Assembly (NCBI GenBank): GCA_050258035.1
Contig: JBLMYA010000038.1
Coordinates: 1-63,098 of the forward strand
From: DATBLE01 sp050258035
GTDB taxonomy: Bacteria > Actinomycetota > Thermoleophilia > Gaiellales > Gaiellaceae
DNA length: 63,098 nt
Direction of reading: 5' to 3'
Under the pieces are notes generated by a model. The model did not search any database and was not told where the DNA came from. It saw nothing but the letters and a program-made list of their open reading frames with translations. The number at the start of each line of letters is the position of its first letter. The first letter of the stretch is position 1. Below are positions 1-9,766 of this stretch, in pieces. The position numbers were made by a program, and so were the translations under genes.

Positions 1-337
1 CCGGCGACGCGTAGACGATCGACGTGAAGTCGTTGACGTCGGAGAAGTTCCTGAGCGCCTGGATCCCACCGGCGGTCGCGCAGGCGCCGATCGTGATCAG
101 CGCCTTCGACTGTCTCCGCACCTTCAGGATCCGCTCGGCGTCGTGGGGGGTGGTGATCGAGCCCTCGACCAGCGAGACGTCGTACGGCCCGCCGACCGTC
201 TTCGACGTCGCTTCCAGGAAGTAGGCGATGTCGACCGCATCCGCGACCGTGAGCAGCTCGTCCTCGCAGTCGAGCAGCGAGAGCTGGCAGCCGTCGCAGG
301 ACGAGAACTTCCAGACCGCGAGCTTGGGCCGTTTCAC
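1..337 (-). CDS. hydD: NiFe hydrogenase small (delta) subunit, partial
   Basis: This is the N-terminal 112 residues of the electron-transfer small subunit of a NiFe hydrogenase; the rest lies beyond the window edge. The GTG start shares a GTGA overlap with the hydG stop. The N-terminus reads KRPKLAVWKFSSCDGCQLS, with the CxxC that ligates the proximal Fe-S cluster in the NADH:ubiquinone oxidoreductase 20 kDa / hydrogenase small-subunit family. A third Cys follows shortly (LLDCEDE), and a later segment reads ITIGACATAGG, the usual second ligand region. Gene order hydB-hydG-hydD matches group 3b bidirectional NADP-linked hydrogenases (sulfhydrogenase I type). The catalytic large subunit hydA is expected immediately outside. 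Confidence 0.88.
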   Translation of the reverse strand, partial: MKRPKLAVWKFSSCDGCQLSLLDCEDELLTVADAVDIAYFLEATSKTVGGPYDVSLVEGSITTPHDAERILKVRRQSKALITIGACATAGGIQALRNFSDVNDFTSIVYASP

Positions 338-1158
338 AGCTCCCTCACCCCCATGTACGGCTCGATCGCCGGGTAGGGATAGACGGCGCCGTCGCGGCAG
401 ACGAGCGACGGGCCGAACTGGCAGTGGCCGCAGAGCGCGACGCCGCACTTCATCGAGCGCTCCATCGAGATCCAGATCTGCTCCGGCTCGAGCCCCACGT
501 CGATCAGCGACCGGGCGGTGAAGCGCATCATGATCTCGGGCCCGACGACGAACGCCACCGTGTCGTCGGGGTCGATCGCCGCCCGCGGGATCAGCGTGGT
601 GACGACACCGACCTTGCCCCGCCAGTCGCCGGTTGCGGCGTCGACCGTGACGTCGACCTCGACGTCCATCCGGGAGCGCCACTGCTCGATCTCCCTGCGA
701 AAGACGATGTCCTCCGGCGTTCGCGCCCCGTACAGGAGGACGACCCGCCCGTAGTCGGCCCGGTTCTCGAGTACGTGGTGGAGCGCGGGCCGGACCGGCG
801 GAAGCCCGACGCCGCCCGCGACGATCACGACGTCCATGCCCTTCGCATCCGCGACCGGCCAGGACGTCCCGAACGGACCGCGGACGCCGACGACCGTGCC
901 CGGCCGCGCTGCGCAGAGCGCGCGCGTCACCGGCCCGACGGCGCGGATCGTCTGCACGAGCGGACTGCCGCTGACCGAGATCGGCACCTCGCCCACGCCG
1001 AAGACGTAGAGCATCGTGAACTGACCGGGCGCGACCTCGAGCCGGCCGCCGCGCAAGGGCTCGAGTGTCAGCGTCCACGTGTCGTAGGTCTCCCGCGACT
1101 TCCGCGTGACGCGGAAGGGGCGCGGCGCCATGACGCCGGGCTCAGGCAGCGCGGCCAT
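334..1158 (-). CDS. hydG: Hydrogenase gamma subunit, FAD/NAD(P)-binding reductase
   Basis: A ferredoxin-NADP reductase-like subunit that would pass electrons between NAD(P)H and the Fe-S chain of the hydrogenase. In order it shows an FAD-binding beta barrel (PGQFTMLYVFGVGEVPIS), a nucleotide-binding motif (VVIVAGGVGLPPVRP, about residue 110), and a C-terminal cysteine cluster MKCGVALCGHCQFGPSLVC. That cluster is typical of the 2Fe-2S site in HydG and dihydroorotate dehydrogenase electron-transfer subunits. The ATG at 1158 overlaps the upstream gene by 17 nt. An alternative ATG at 1131 gives 265 residues and no overlap; neither has a clear Shine-Dalgarno sequence. It sits in an operon with hydB and hydD. 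Confidence 0.9.
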   Translation of the reverse strand: MAALPEPGVMAPRPFRVTRKSRETYDTWTLTLEPLRGGRLEVAPGQFTMLYVFGVGEVPISVSGSPLVQTIRAVGPVTRALCAARPGTVVGVRGPFGTSWPVADAKGMDVVIVAGGVGLPPVRPALHHVLENRADYGRVVLLYGARTPEDIVFRREIEQWRSRMDVEVDVTVDAATGDWRGKVGVVTTLIPRAAIDPDDTVAFVVGPEIMMRFTARSLIDVGLEPEQIWISMERSMKCGVALCGHCQFGPSLVCRDGAVYPYPAIEPYMGVREL

Positions 1159-1599
1159 ACACGTCCATCAGCTGAAGGCGCGTCGCCTCGAGCCGCTCGA
1201 CCATGATCGGCGTGAACCGGCAGAGCAGATGGAAGCCGAAGGTGTGGTCGTCGTTGCACTTGCCGCGCAGGCAGGTCCCGTCGAACGCGACCGCCCGGAC
1301 GACGTCCAGCGCACGTGCGTCGTAGTGCCAACGGTGCGGCGGGAACAGCCACGACCACCCGACCACCCCGCCCTCGTCGATCGTCTCGACGGTCAGCGGG
1401 CCCCGGCCGGGCACGAACACCTCGAGCATCACCCGCCCGTGGCGGACGAGGTAGAAGGTGTCCGCCTGGTCACCCTCGTGGAAGAGGTACTGGCCCGCCT
1501 CCCAGCCGGTGTTGTGGGCGCAGCCGGCGATCAGCTCGAGGTACTTCTGGTCGAGGCCGGCAAAGACCGGGCTCTCGGCGACGACCGCGTCGAGCGTCT

Positions 1600-1603
<4 letters not shown>
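1142..1603 (-). CDS. Cyclic-nucleotide-binding domain protein without DNA-binding domain
   Basis: A 153-residue protein made almost entirely of one CRP/FNR-type cyclic-nucleotide-binding fold. Visible landmarks are a start like SPVFAGLDQKYLELIAGCA, then GQYLFHEGDQADTFYLVRHG, and the later IDEGGVVGWSWLF. The usual phosphate-cassette Arg region is replaced by PHRWHYDARALDVV. There is no helix-turn-helix after the barrel, so it is unlikely to bind DNA by itself. Its ATG overlaps the hydB stop (ATGA) and its end overlaps the hydG start, placing it inside the hydrogenase operon. A ligand-sensing or assembly role for the enzyme is inferred, not shown. Confidence 0.85.
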
Positions 1604-2739
<1,136 letters not shown>

Positions 2740-2796
2740 GCCATCGGGACTGAACCTGAGCCCCGTTGCGGCTTTCCCGCTGCTCGTTCCGTACGC

Positions 2797-2838
2797 GCAC
2801 CGATGTAGGTGCAGGGCCGCGCGACGACGCTGTCGTCG
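2797..2838. promoter_or_regulatory. Divergent hyd/hyp control region with two inverted repeats
   Basis: The roughly 100-bp gap between the hydB and hypF starts must contain both promoters. Two inverted repeats are visible: GCACC-N6-GGTGC at 2797-2812, and CGACGAC-GCT-GTCGTCG at 2822-2838, whose last base is the G of the proposed hypF GTG start. The second could form an RNA hairpin that occludes the hypF start, or be a protein site. No confident -35/-10 pair is seen. Confidence 0.35.
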
Positions 2839-5009
2839 TGGCCTGGACAAATTCGACCATCTCGAGGCGCCGGTACCGCGCGCGGGGCGTGGTCCAGGGG
2901 GTGGGATTCCGGCCGTTCGTCTACCGGCTCGCGCGCTCGCACGGTCTCGGCGGCTACGTGCTGAACGACGGCGACGGCGTCGTGATCGAGGTCGAGGGCG
3001 CGGAGCTCGACGCGTTCGCCGACGAACTCGTCTCGCGCGCTCCGTCACTCGCCTCCGTGACCTCGGTCACGGCCGAGCCGGTCGCGCCGCTCGGCGAGAC
3101 CGACTTCAGGATCGTCGAGAGCGTCGCCTCGGGCCACACGGCTCTGATCCCGCCGGACGTCGCCACCTGCGACGAGTGCCTCCGCGAGCTCTTCGATCCG
3201 GCCGATCGTCGCTACCGCTACCCGTTCATCAACTGCACGCAGTGCGGCCCCCGCTTCACGATCGTTCGCGCCGTGCCCTACGACCGTCCGAACACGACGA
3301 TGGCCGGCTTCCCGCTGTGCCCCGAGTGCCGGCGCGAGTACGAGGACCCGCTCGACCGCCGGTTCCACGCCGAGCCGATCGCGTGTCCTGTCTGCGGCCC
3401 GCAGCTCACGATGCCGCTCGAAGAGGCGGTCGCGGTGCTCGACGGCGGAGGCATCCTCGCGGTGAAGGGCCTCGGCGGCTACCACCTGGCCTGCGGTGCG
3501 GCGGACGAGGCTGCGGTCTCCCGCCTGCGCGGAAGGAAGCACCGAGAGGCGAAGCCGTTCGCCGTGATGTCGGACCGGCCCGGCCGCCTCGTCCACGCGG
3601 ACGAGGCGGAGCTGAACCTGCTCCGCTCCCGCGAGCGCCCGATCGTCCTGCTGCGGCGCGTGCCCGGCGCACCCGTCGCCGAATCGGTCGCGCCGGGGTC
3701 GGGGTGGCTCGGGGTGATGCTCCCGTACACGCCGCTCCACCACCTGCTCTGCCGCGACTTCGGCGCGGCGCTCGTGATGACCAGCGGGAACCTCTCCGAC
3801 GAGCCGATCGCCTTCGAGGACGACGAGGCACGCCGGCGGCTCGCAGGGATCGCGGACGCCTTCCTCTCCCACGACCGGCCGATCCACCGCCGCTGCGAGG
3901 ACTCCGTCTGGATCGCGGGGAATCCTTCGGATTCCGCGCGACACGTGTTTCCGGTCCGTCGCTCGCGAGGGTACGCGCCGAAGCCGCTCCCGTTGCCGGT
4001 CTCGAGCGGTCCGACGGTCGCCGCGGGCGCGATGCTCAAGTCGACCTTCTGTGTCGCGAACGGGCGCGATGCACACCTCTCTCCGCATCTCGGCGACCTC
4101 GACACGGAGGGCGCGTATCGCGCGTTCGTCGATGATCTCGAGCTCTACCTCGACATGCTCGGCGTGGAGCCCGAGAGGGTCGCCTGCGACCTCCATCCGG
4201 AGTACCTCGCGACGAAGTGGGCCCACGAGCAGGGGCTCCCCCTCGTCGAGGTGCAGCACCACCACGCCCACGCCGCCGCGTGCCTCGCCGAGCACCGCGA
4301 GGACGGGCCGGCGCTGGCGCTCGTCTTCGACGGCACCGGCCTGGGCACGGACGGGACGCTCTGGGGCGGGGAGCTCCTGCGGTGCGACCTCCGGTCGTCC
4401 GAGCGGCTCGCCGGGCTCGACCCGATTCCGCTGCCGGGCGGCGAGGCGGCGATCCGCGAGCCGTGGCGCGTGGCGTCGATGCACCTCGATCGCGCCGGCC
4501 TGCCGGTCCCCTGGCCCCGGTGGTCGCTCGTCCGCGAGAGCCTGAAGGCGAACGCGCCGCTCTCGTCGGGGATGGGACGCCTGTTCGACGCGGTCGCCGC
4601 CGTCCTCGGCTTCGACGGCCGGACGGTCTACGAGGGCCAGGCAGCCGTCGAGCTCGAGCAGCTCGCCGGGGACGTCCGCGCCGACCCGTGGCCGTGGCGG
4701 TTCGGCGCCTCGACCGAGCTTGTGACAGACTGTTACTTGGAGGCTTCGCGCGGGCGCGATCCGGCTTCGATAGCGGCTTCCTTCCACGAGACAGTGGCCG
4801 CTTCGGCCGCGGCCGCATGTGCCGACGCAGCCACGTCCGGAACCGTCGTGCTGTCGGGGGGCACCTTCCAGAACGTCCGCCTGCTCCGCTCGACGCGAGA
4901 GCGGCTCGAGGCGCTCGGCTTCCGCGTCCTCACGCACGAGCTCGTCCCACCGAACGACGGTGGAATCAGCTACGGACAAGCCGCGGTCGCGGCCGCGAGG
5001 GCCGCCTGA
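2838..5009 (+). CDS. hypF: Carbamoyltransferase HypF, NiFe hydrogenase maturation
   Basis: Converts carbamoyl phosphate to a carbamoyl adenylate and transfers the carbamoyl group to the C-terminal Cys of HypE, the first step in making the cyanide ligands of the NiFe site. Order of domains: acylphosphatase (RARGVVQGVGFRPFVYRLA, residues about 14-32), two zinc fingers (CDEC-x18-CTQC and CPEC-x18-CPVC), a YrdC-like domain (VKGLGGYHLAC through MTSGNLSDEP), and a Kae1-like domain with HHHAHAAACLAEH and DGTGLGTDG. The GTG at 2838 gives 723 residues starting just before the acylphosphatase domain; an in-frame start at 2766 would add 24 unlikely residues. hypF-C-D-E overlap tightly. hypA and hypB are not in the window. 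Confidence 0.95.
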   Translation: MAWTNSTISRRRYRARGVVQGVGFRPFVYRLARSHGLGGYVLNDGDGVVIEVEGAELDAFADELVSRAPSLASVTSVTAEPVAPLGETDFRIVESVASGHTALIPPDVATCDECLRELFDPADRRYRYPFINCTQCGPRFTIVRAVPYDRPNTTMAGFPLCPECRREYEDPLDRRFHAEPIACPVCGPQLTMPLEEAVAVLDGGGILAVKGLGGYHLACGAADEAAVSRLRGRKHREAKPFAVMSDRPGRLVHADEAELNLLRSRERPIVLLRRVPGAPVAESVAPGSGWLGVMLPYTPLHHLLCRDFGAALVMTSGNLSDEPIAFEDDEARRRLAGIADAFLSHDRPIHRRCEDSVWIAGNPSDSARHVFPVRRSRGYAPKPLPLPVSSGPTVAAGAMLKSTFCVANGRDAHLSPHLGDLDTEGAYRAFVDDLELYLDMLGVEPERVACDLHPEYLATKWAHEQGLPLVEVQHHHAHAAACLAEHREDGPALALVFDGTGLGTDGTLWGGELLRCDLRSSERLAGLDPIPLPGGEAAIREPWRVASMHLDRAGLPVPWPRWSLVRESLKANAPLSSGMGRLFDAVAAVLGFDGRTVYEGQAAVELEQLAGDVRADPWPWRFGASTELVTDCYLEASRGRDPASIAASFHETVAASAAAACADAATSGTVVLSGGTFQNVRLLRSTRERLEALGFRVLTHELVPPNDGGISYGQAAVAAARAA
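4719..4739. promoter_or_regulatory. Palindromic motif copy 0, inside hypF
   Basis: The core GTGACAGACTGTTAC (4722-4736) fits GTRACA-N3-TGTTAC and is bordered by C-TT and TT-G as in the four other copies in this window. It lies inside hypF and forces codons that are rare here (CTT, TTG) in the peptide ELVTDCYLE. It is probably a protein-binding site; whether it is functional inside the gene is unknown. Confidence 0.45.
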
Positions 5010-5224
5010 TGTGCCTCGGCATTCCGGCTCGGATCGTCTCCCTGGGCGAGGACGGGCTCGCGACCGCCGAGGTCTCGGGCGTACGCCGCGAGGTCTCCAC
5101 CGCACTCGTGCCCGAAGCCCGGCAAGGCGACTGGGTGCTCGTCCACGTCGGCTTCGCGCTGCACACGATCGACGAGGACGAGGCGGCCCGCACGCTCGAG
5201 CTCCTGGAGGAGGTCGAATGGTGA
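5009..5224 (+). CDS. hypC: Hydrogenase maturation chaperone HypC
   Basis: A 71-residue HypC/HybG-type chaperone that carries the Fe(CN)2CO unit with HypD and delivers it to the large-subunit precursor. The N-terminus MCLGIPARIVSL contains the essential Cys2, and the conserved GDWVLVHVGFAL motif follows around residue 47. The ATG overlaps the hypF stop by one base (TGATG). The 3' end carries a strong GGAGGAGG that acts as the ribosome-binding site for hypD, so the two are translationally coupled. Confidence 0.96.
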   Translation: MCLGIPARIVSLGEDGLATAEVSGVRREVSTALVPEARQGDWVLVHVGFALHTIDEDEAARTLELLEEVEW

Positions 5225-6312
5225 GGTTCGTCGACGAGTACCGGGACGGGACGCTCGCGCGGAAGCTCGCACGCGAGATCGCCGCGCTGGCGTGCGGCCC
5301 GGTCCGGATCATGGAGGTCTGCGGCGGCCACACACACGCGATCGCCAAGCACGGCCTCGAGGACCTGCTCCCGCCGGAGGTCGAGTACCTCCACGGCCCG
5401 GGGTGCCCCGTCTGCGTCATCCCGATGGGCCGCGTGGACGACGCCATCGCCCTCGCCGAGCAAGGGCTGACGCTCGCCACCTTCGGCGACCTGATGCGCG
5501 TCCCGGGCCGCCGCGGCTCGCTGCTCGAGGCGAGGGCGAAGGGCGCGGACGTGCGCATGGTCTACTCCCCGCTCGACGCCCTCGACCTCGCCCGCGACGA
5601 GCCCGGGCGCGAGGTCGTCTTCTTCGCGATCGGCTTCGAGACGACCGCGCCGGCGACCGCGGTCACGCTGCTCCGGGCACGAGAGCAGGGTCTCTCCAAC
5701 TTCTCGGTCTTCTGCAACCACGTCACGATCGTCCCGCCGCTCCGCGCCATCCTCGACACCCCCGGCACCCGGATCGACGCGTTCATCGCGCCCGGCCACG
5801 TCTCGACCGTGATCGGCACGGCGCCGTACCGGTTCATCCCGGAGGAGTACGGCAAGCAGGTCGTGGTCGCCGCCTTCGAGCCGCTCGACCTGCTCGCCTC
5901 CACCGCGATGATCCTCCGCCAGCGGATCGACGGTCGCTGCGAGGTCGAGAACCAGTACACGCGCGTCGTCCGCCCCGAGGGAAACCCGCACGCCCTCGCC
6001 GTCGTCGACGCCACGATGGAGCTGCGCGAGACGTTCGAGTGGCGCGGGCTGGGGTCGATCCCCGACAGCGCCCTCCGGCTCCGTCCCGAGTTCGCGCGGT
6101 GGGATGCAGAGGAGCGCTTCGAGGTTCCGGGCGAGCGGGTTGCCGACCGCAAGGCCTGCCAGTGCGGGCAGGTGCTCGTCGGCGCGATCAAGCCGCACGA
6201 GTGCAAGGTCTTCGGCACCGCCTGCACGCCCGAACGCCCGCTCGGCACGTGCATGGTCTCCGCCGAGGGCGCCTGTGCCGCCTACTACGCCTATGGCCGC
6301 CACGCTGCATAG
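5218..6312 (+). CDS. hypD: Hydrogenase maturation protein HypD
   Basis: Iron-sulfur scaffold for assembling the Fe(CN)2CO group with HypC and HypE; 364 residues, normal for the family. Conserved motifs: MEVCGGHTHAI near residue 37 (proposed iron-binding Cys and His), GPGCPVCV near residue 61, and the C-terminal 4Fe-4S cysteines in CQCGQVLVGAIKPHEC, FGTACTPERPLGTCM and EGACAAY. The ATG at 5218 overlaps the end of hypC and has GGAGGAGG five bases upstream. Confidence 0.96.
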   Translation: MVRFVDEYRDGTLARKLAREIAALACGPVRIMEVCGGHTHAIAKHGLEDLLPPEVEYLHGPGCPVCVIPMGRVDDAIALAEQGLTLATFGDLMRVPGRRGSLLEARAKGADVRMVYSPLDALDLARDEPGREVVFFAIGFETTAPATAVTLLRAREQGLSNFSVFCNHVTIVPPLRAILDTPGTRIDAFIAPGHVSTVIGTAPYRFIPEEYGKQVVVAAFEPLDLLASTAMILRQRIDGRCEVENQYTRVVRPEGNPHALAVVDATMELRETFEWRGLGSIPDSALRLRPEFARWDAEERFEVPGERVADRKACQCGQVLVGAIKPHECKVFGTACTPERPLGTCMVSAEGACAAYYAYGRHAA

Positions 6313-7279
6313 CGACGGGGTCGTCACGCTCGCCCACGGCGCCGGCGGGAAGTCGACCCGCGCGCTCGTCGAGGGGCTCTTCGTGGAGGAGCTCTCCAAC
6401 CCACAGCTCGACCGGCTCGGCGACGCCGCCGTCGCCGACGGCCTCGCCTTCACGACCGACTCCTTCGTCGTCAAGCCTCTCTTCTTCCCGGGGGGCGATA
6501 TCGGCGAGCTCGCCGTCAACGGGACGGTCAACGACCTCGCCGTCGCCGGCGCCGAGCCGCTCTGGCTCAGCGCCGGATTCGTGATCGAGGAGGGATTCCC
6601 CCTCGACGACCTCCGGCGGATCGCCCGCTCGATGGCCCGCGCGGCCGAGCGGGCGGGCGTGGCCGTCGTCGCCGGCGACACGAAGGTGGTCGAGCGCGGG
6701 AGCGCCGACGGCCTGTTCATCACCACCGCCGGCGTCGGTCGGCCCCGAGCCGACTTCGGCACGCCCCGCGCCGGCGACCGCGTGCTGCTCTCGGGGGCGA
6801 TCGGCGACCACGGCTTCGCCGTCCTCGTCGCCCGCGGCGACCTCAGGCTCGAGAGCACGCTCGAGAGCGACACCGCCCCGCTGAACGGACTCACGGCCGC
6901 GCTCGTCGAGCTCGGCCCCGAGCTGCGGTGGATGCGCGACCCGACGCGCGGCGGGCTCGCCACCGCGCTGAACGAGCTCGCCGCGTCCACCGGTCTCGCC
7001 GTCAGGCTCGACGAGCAGGCGATTCCGGTGCGCCCGGAGGTGGCCGGGGCGGCCGAGATCCTGGGCATCGACCCGCTCTACGTCGCGAACGAGGGAAAGC
7101 TGGTCGCGGTCGTCGCGCCGGCGGCGACGGACGTGGCCCTGAGCCGCCTCGGAGGCGACGCCGCGGTCGTCGGCGAGCTCGCCGCCGATCCTCCCGGCTT
7201 CGTCCTGCTCGAGACCGCCCTCGGCGGCCACCGCATCGTCGACATGCTCGTCGGCGACCCGCTGCCCAGAATCTGCTGA
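6293..7279 (+). CDS. hypE: Hydrogenase maturation protein HypE
   Basis: PurM/AIR-synthase-like ATPase that dehydrates the thiocarbamate on its own C-terminal cysteine to a thiocyanate, the source of the cyanide ligands. The N-terminal motif LAHGAGGKSTRALVEGLF and TTDSFVVKPLFFPGGDIG are typical, as are MRDPTRGGLATALNEL and the last residues PLPRIC, where the terminal Cys is the modified residue. It overlaps hypD by 20 nt and is 328 residues long. It is followed by phosphoketolase after only 10 nt. Confidence 0.96.
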   Translation: MAATLHSDGVVTLAHGAGGKSTRALVEGLFVEELSNPQLDRLGDAAVADGLAFTTDSFVVKPLFFPGGDIGELAVNGTVNDLAVAGAEPLWLSAGFVIEEGFPLDDLRRIARSMARAAERAGVAVVAGDTKVVERGSADGLFITTAGVGRPRADFGTPRAGDRVLLSGAIGDHGFAVLVARGDLRLESTLESDTAPLNGLTAALVELGPELRWMRDPTRGGLATALNELAASTGLAVRLDEQAIPVRPEVAGAAEILGIDPLYVANEGKLVAVVAPAATDVALSRLGGDAAVVGELAADPPGFVLLETALGGHRIVDMLVGDPLPRIC

Positions 7280-7289
7280 AGTTCCACGG

Positions 7290-9611
7290 ATGGACGAGAA
7301 GGAGCTCCGTCTGATCGACGCCTACTGGCGCGCCGCGAACTACCTGTCGGTCGGTCAGATCTACCTGCTCGACAACCCGCTGCTCCGCGAGCCCCTGAAG
7401 CCGGAGCACGTCAAGCCCCGCCTGCTGGGCCACTTCGGCACGACGCCCGGCCTCAACCTGATCTGGGCACACATGAACCGCGCGATCCGCATGCGCGGCC
7501 TCGACGCGATCTACATCACCGGGCCGGGCCACGGCGGCCCGGGGATCGTCGCCAACGCCTACCTCGAAGGAACGTACTCGGAGCTCTTCCCTGCTGTCGG
7601 TCGCGACGAGGCGGGGATGCGCGAGCTGTTCCGGCAGTTCTCATTTCCCGGCGGGATCCCCAGCCACGCGGCGCCGGAGACCCCGGGGTCGATCCACGAG
7701 GGCGGCGAGCTCGGCTACGCGCTCGCGCACGCCTACGGCGCCGCGTTCGACAACCCCGACCTCGTGGTCTGCTGCGTCGTCGGCGACGGCGAGGCGGAGA
7801 CGGGCCCGCTGGCGACGAGCTGGCACTCGAACAAGTTCCTGAACCCGAAGTCCGACGGAGCCGTCCTGCCGATCCTCCACCTGAACGGCTACAAGATCGC
7901 GAACCCGACGGTGCTCGCCCGGATCCCCGAGGACGAGCTCGTCGCCCTCCTCGAGGGCTACGGCCACCGGCCGATCCTCGTCACCGGCGACGACCCCGAG
8001 CAGGTTCACCGCGACTTCGCGGCCGCGCTCGACGACGCGCTCGACGACATCGCACGCTTCAGGGACCAGGACGCGAGGCCGAAGTGGCCGATGATCGTCC
8101 TTCGCACGCCGAAGGGTTGGACGGGCCCTGCCGAGGTGGACGGCCTGCCGGTGGAGGGCACCTGGCGCTCGCACCAGGTGCCGATGGCCGACGTCCGCGA
8201 GAACGCGGAGCATCTGCGGCTGCTCGAGGACTGGATGCGCAGCTACCGGCCGGAAGAGCTGTTCGACGAGGCGGGCCGTCTCGTCGCGGAGCTGACCGCG
8301 CTCCCGCCCGAGGGGGACAAGCGGATGAGCGCGAGCCCGTACACGACCGGGGAGCTGGGCCGTGACCTCGTCCTCCCGGACTTCCGCGACTACGCCGTCG
8401 AGGTGAGGGAGCCGGCGCGCGGGTCGAGCGAGGCGACGCGCGTCCTCGGCGCCTTCCTGCGCGACGTGATCGTCCGCAACCCCGAGACCTTCCGCCTCTT
8501 CGGCCCCGACGAGACGGCGTCGAATCGGCTCTCGGCCGTGTTCGAGGCGACGAACCGCGCCTGGGAGGCGGAGACGCTGCCGACCGACGAGGGGCTGGCG
8601 CCCGGGGGACGCGTGCTGGAGGTGCTCTCGGAGCATCTCTGCCAGGGATGGCTGGAGGGGTACCTGCTCACCGGGCGGCACGGCTTCTTCAACTGCTACG
8701 AGGCGTTCATCCACATCGTCGACTCGATGTTCAACCAGCACGCGAAGTGGCTGAAGGTGACACGCGACATCCCGTGGCGCCGCCCGCTCCCCTCGCTCAA
8801 CTACCTGCTCTCGTCGCACGTGTGGCGGCAGGACCACAACGGGTTCTCGCACCAGGATCCCGGGTTCATCGACCACGTCGTGAACAAGAAGGCGGAGGTG
8901 ATCCGCGTCTACCTGCCGCCCGACGCGAACACGCTGCTCTCCGTCGCCGACCACTGCCTCCGGAGCCGACACTACGTGAACGTGATCGTGGCCGGCAAAC
9001 AGCCCGCGCTCGACTACCTGTCGATGGACGACGCGATCGTCCACTGCACGCGCGGTCTCGGTATCTGGGAGTGGGCCTCGAACGACGAGGGGGGCGAGCC
9101 GGACGTCGTGATGGGGTGCGCCGGCGACATCCCGACCCTCGAGACGCTGGCCGCGGTGGCGATCCTCCGGGAGCGCCTGCCGGATCTCGAGGTCCGGGTC
9201 GTCAACGTCGTCGACCTGATGCGCCTCCAGCCGACGAGCGAGCACCCGCACGGCCTGTCGGACGCCGAGTTCGACTCCCTTTTCACGACCGACCGGCCGA
9301 TCGTCTTCGCGTACCACGGCTACCCGTGGCTGATCCACCGCCTCACGTACCGGCGCGCGAACCACGCCAACCTGCACGTGCGCGGCTACAAGGAGGAGGG
9401 GACGACCACGACCCCCTTCGACATGGTCATGCTCAACGACCTCGACCGGTTCCACCTGGTCGTCGACGTGATCGACCGGGTTCCAGGGCTCGCCGAACGC
9501 GCCTCCCACCTGCGCCAGGAGATGGAGGAGGAGCGGCTTCGCTGCCGCGCATGGACCCGCGAGCACGGCGAGGACCGGCCCGACGTCCGGGACTGGGTCT
9601 GGCCGTCCTAG
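7290..9611 (+). CDS. xfp: Xylulose-5-phosphate/fructose-6-phosphate phosphoketolase
   Basis: Thiamine-diphosphate enzyme that splits xylulose 5-phosphate (or fructose 6-phosphate) with phosphate to acetyl phosphate plus an aldose phosphate. At 773 residues it is close to the usual 790-830. The N-terminus (LRLIDAYWRAANYLSVGQIY), the ITGPGHGGPG loop, FPGGIPSHAAPETPGSIHEG, and the ThDP motif GDGEAETG with a downstream Asn (LHLNGYKI) are characteristic. The C-terminal half has the family signatures WRQDHNGFSHQDPGF and FAYHGYPWLIHRL. It lies 10 nt after hypE and so appears co-transcribed with the hyp genes; acetate kinase follows and would use its product. Confidence 0.95.
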   Translation: MDEKELRLIDAYWRAANYLSVGQIYLLDNPLLREPLKPEHVKPRLLGHFGTTPGLNLIWAHMNRAIRMRGLDAIYITGPGHGGPGIVANAYLEGTYSELFPAVGRDEAGMRELFRQFSFPGGIPSHAAPETPGSIHEGGELGYALAHAYGAAFDNPDLVVCCVVGDGEAETGPLATSWHSNKFLNPKSDGAVLPILHLNGYKIANPTVLARIPEDELVALLEGYGHRPILVTGDDPEQVHRDFAAALDDALDDIARFRDQDARPKWPMIVLRTPKGWTGPAEVDGLPVEGTWRSHQVPMADVRENAEHLRLLEDWMRSYRPEELFDEAGRLVAELTALPPEGDKRMSASPYTTGELGRDLVLPDFRDYAVEVREPARGSSEATRVLGAFLRDVIVRNPETFRLFGPDETASNRLSAVFEATNRAWEAETLPTDEGLAPGGRVLEVLSEHLCQGWLEGYLLTGRHGFFNCYEAFIHIVDSMFNQHAKWLKVTRDIPWRRPLPSLNYLLSSHVWRQDHNGFSHQDPGFIDHVVNKKAEVIRVYLPPDANTLLSVADHCLRSRHYVNVIVAGKQPALDYLSMDDAIVHCTRGLGIWEWASNDEGGEPDVVMGCAGDIPTLETLAAVAILRERLPDLEVRVVNVVDLMRLQPTSEHPHGLSDAEFDSLFTTDRPIVFAYHGYPWLIHRLTYRRANHANLHVRGYKEEGTTTTPFDMVMLNDLDRFHLVVDVIDRVPGLAERASHLRQEMEEERLRCRAWTREHGEDRPDVRDWVWPS

Positions 9612-9757
9612 CGGACCGTCATCCGCTGGCGCAGGTACTCGCCGAACGAGGGCGGGCCCGAGCCGTCCCTCGGCCGACACCGCCAGTAGTACGCGATCCC
9701 GACGATCCAGGGCGCGCCGGCGACGACCACGATCGCGCAGAATTCGAGCACGCGCAC
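9608..9757 (-). CDS. Possible small single-span membrane protein
   Basis: A 49-residue reading frame on the strand opposite xfp and ackA, starting at GTG 9757 (or 9751). It has one hydrophobic stretch (CAIVVVAGAPWIVGIAYYW) followed by a basic, polar tail (RCRPRDGSGPPSFGEYLRQ). This looks like a tiny inner-membrane protein and fills the otherwise empty gap between the two flanking genes; its stop overlaps the xfp stop. No family is recognised, and it could be chance coding in a GC-rich gap. Confidence 0.4.
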   Translation of the reverse strand: MRVLEFCAIVVVAGAPWIVGIAYYWRCRPRDGSGPPSFGEYLRQRMTVR

Positions 9758-9766
9758 CGGTGAAGT

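Noticed and set aside
3045..5558. Long minus-strand frame of about 840 codons across hypF, hypC and hypD
   Set aside because: It is antisense to well-supported hyp genes and is an Arg/Pro/Gly-rich low-information protein, as expected from GC-biased codons read in reverse.
7641..9680. Minus-strand frame of about 680 codons opposite phosphoketolase
   Set aside because: Antisense shadow of xfp; no family motif and composition typical of reverse-frame GC bias.
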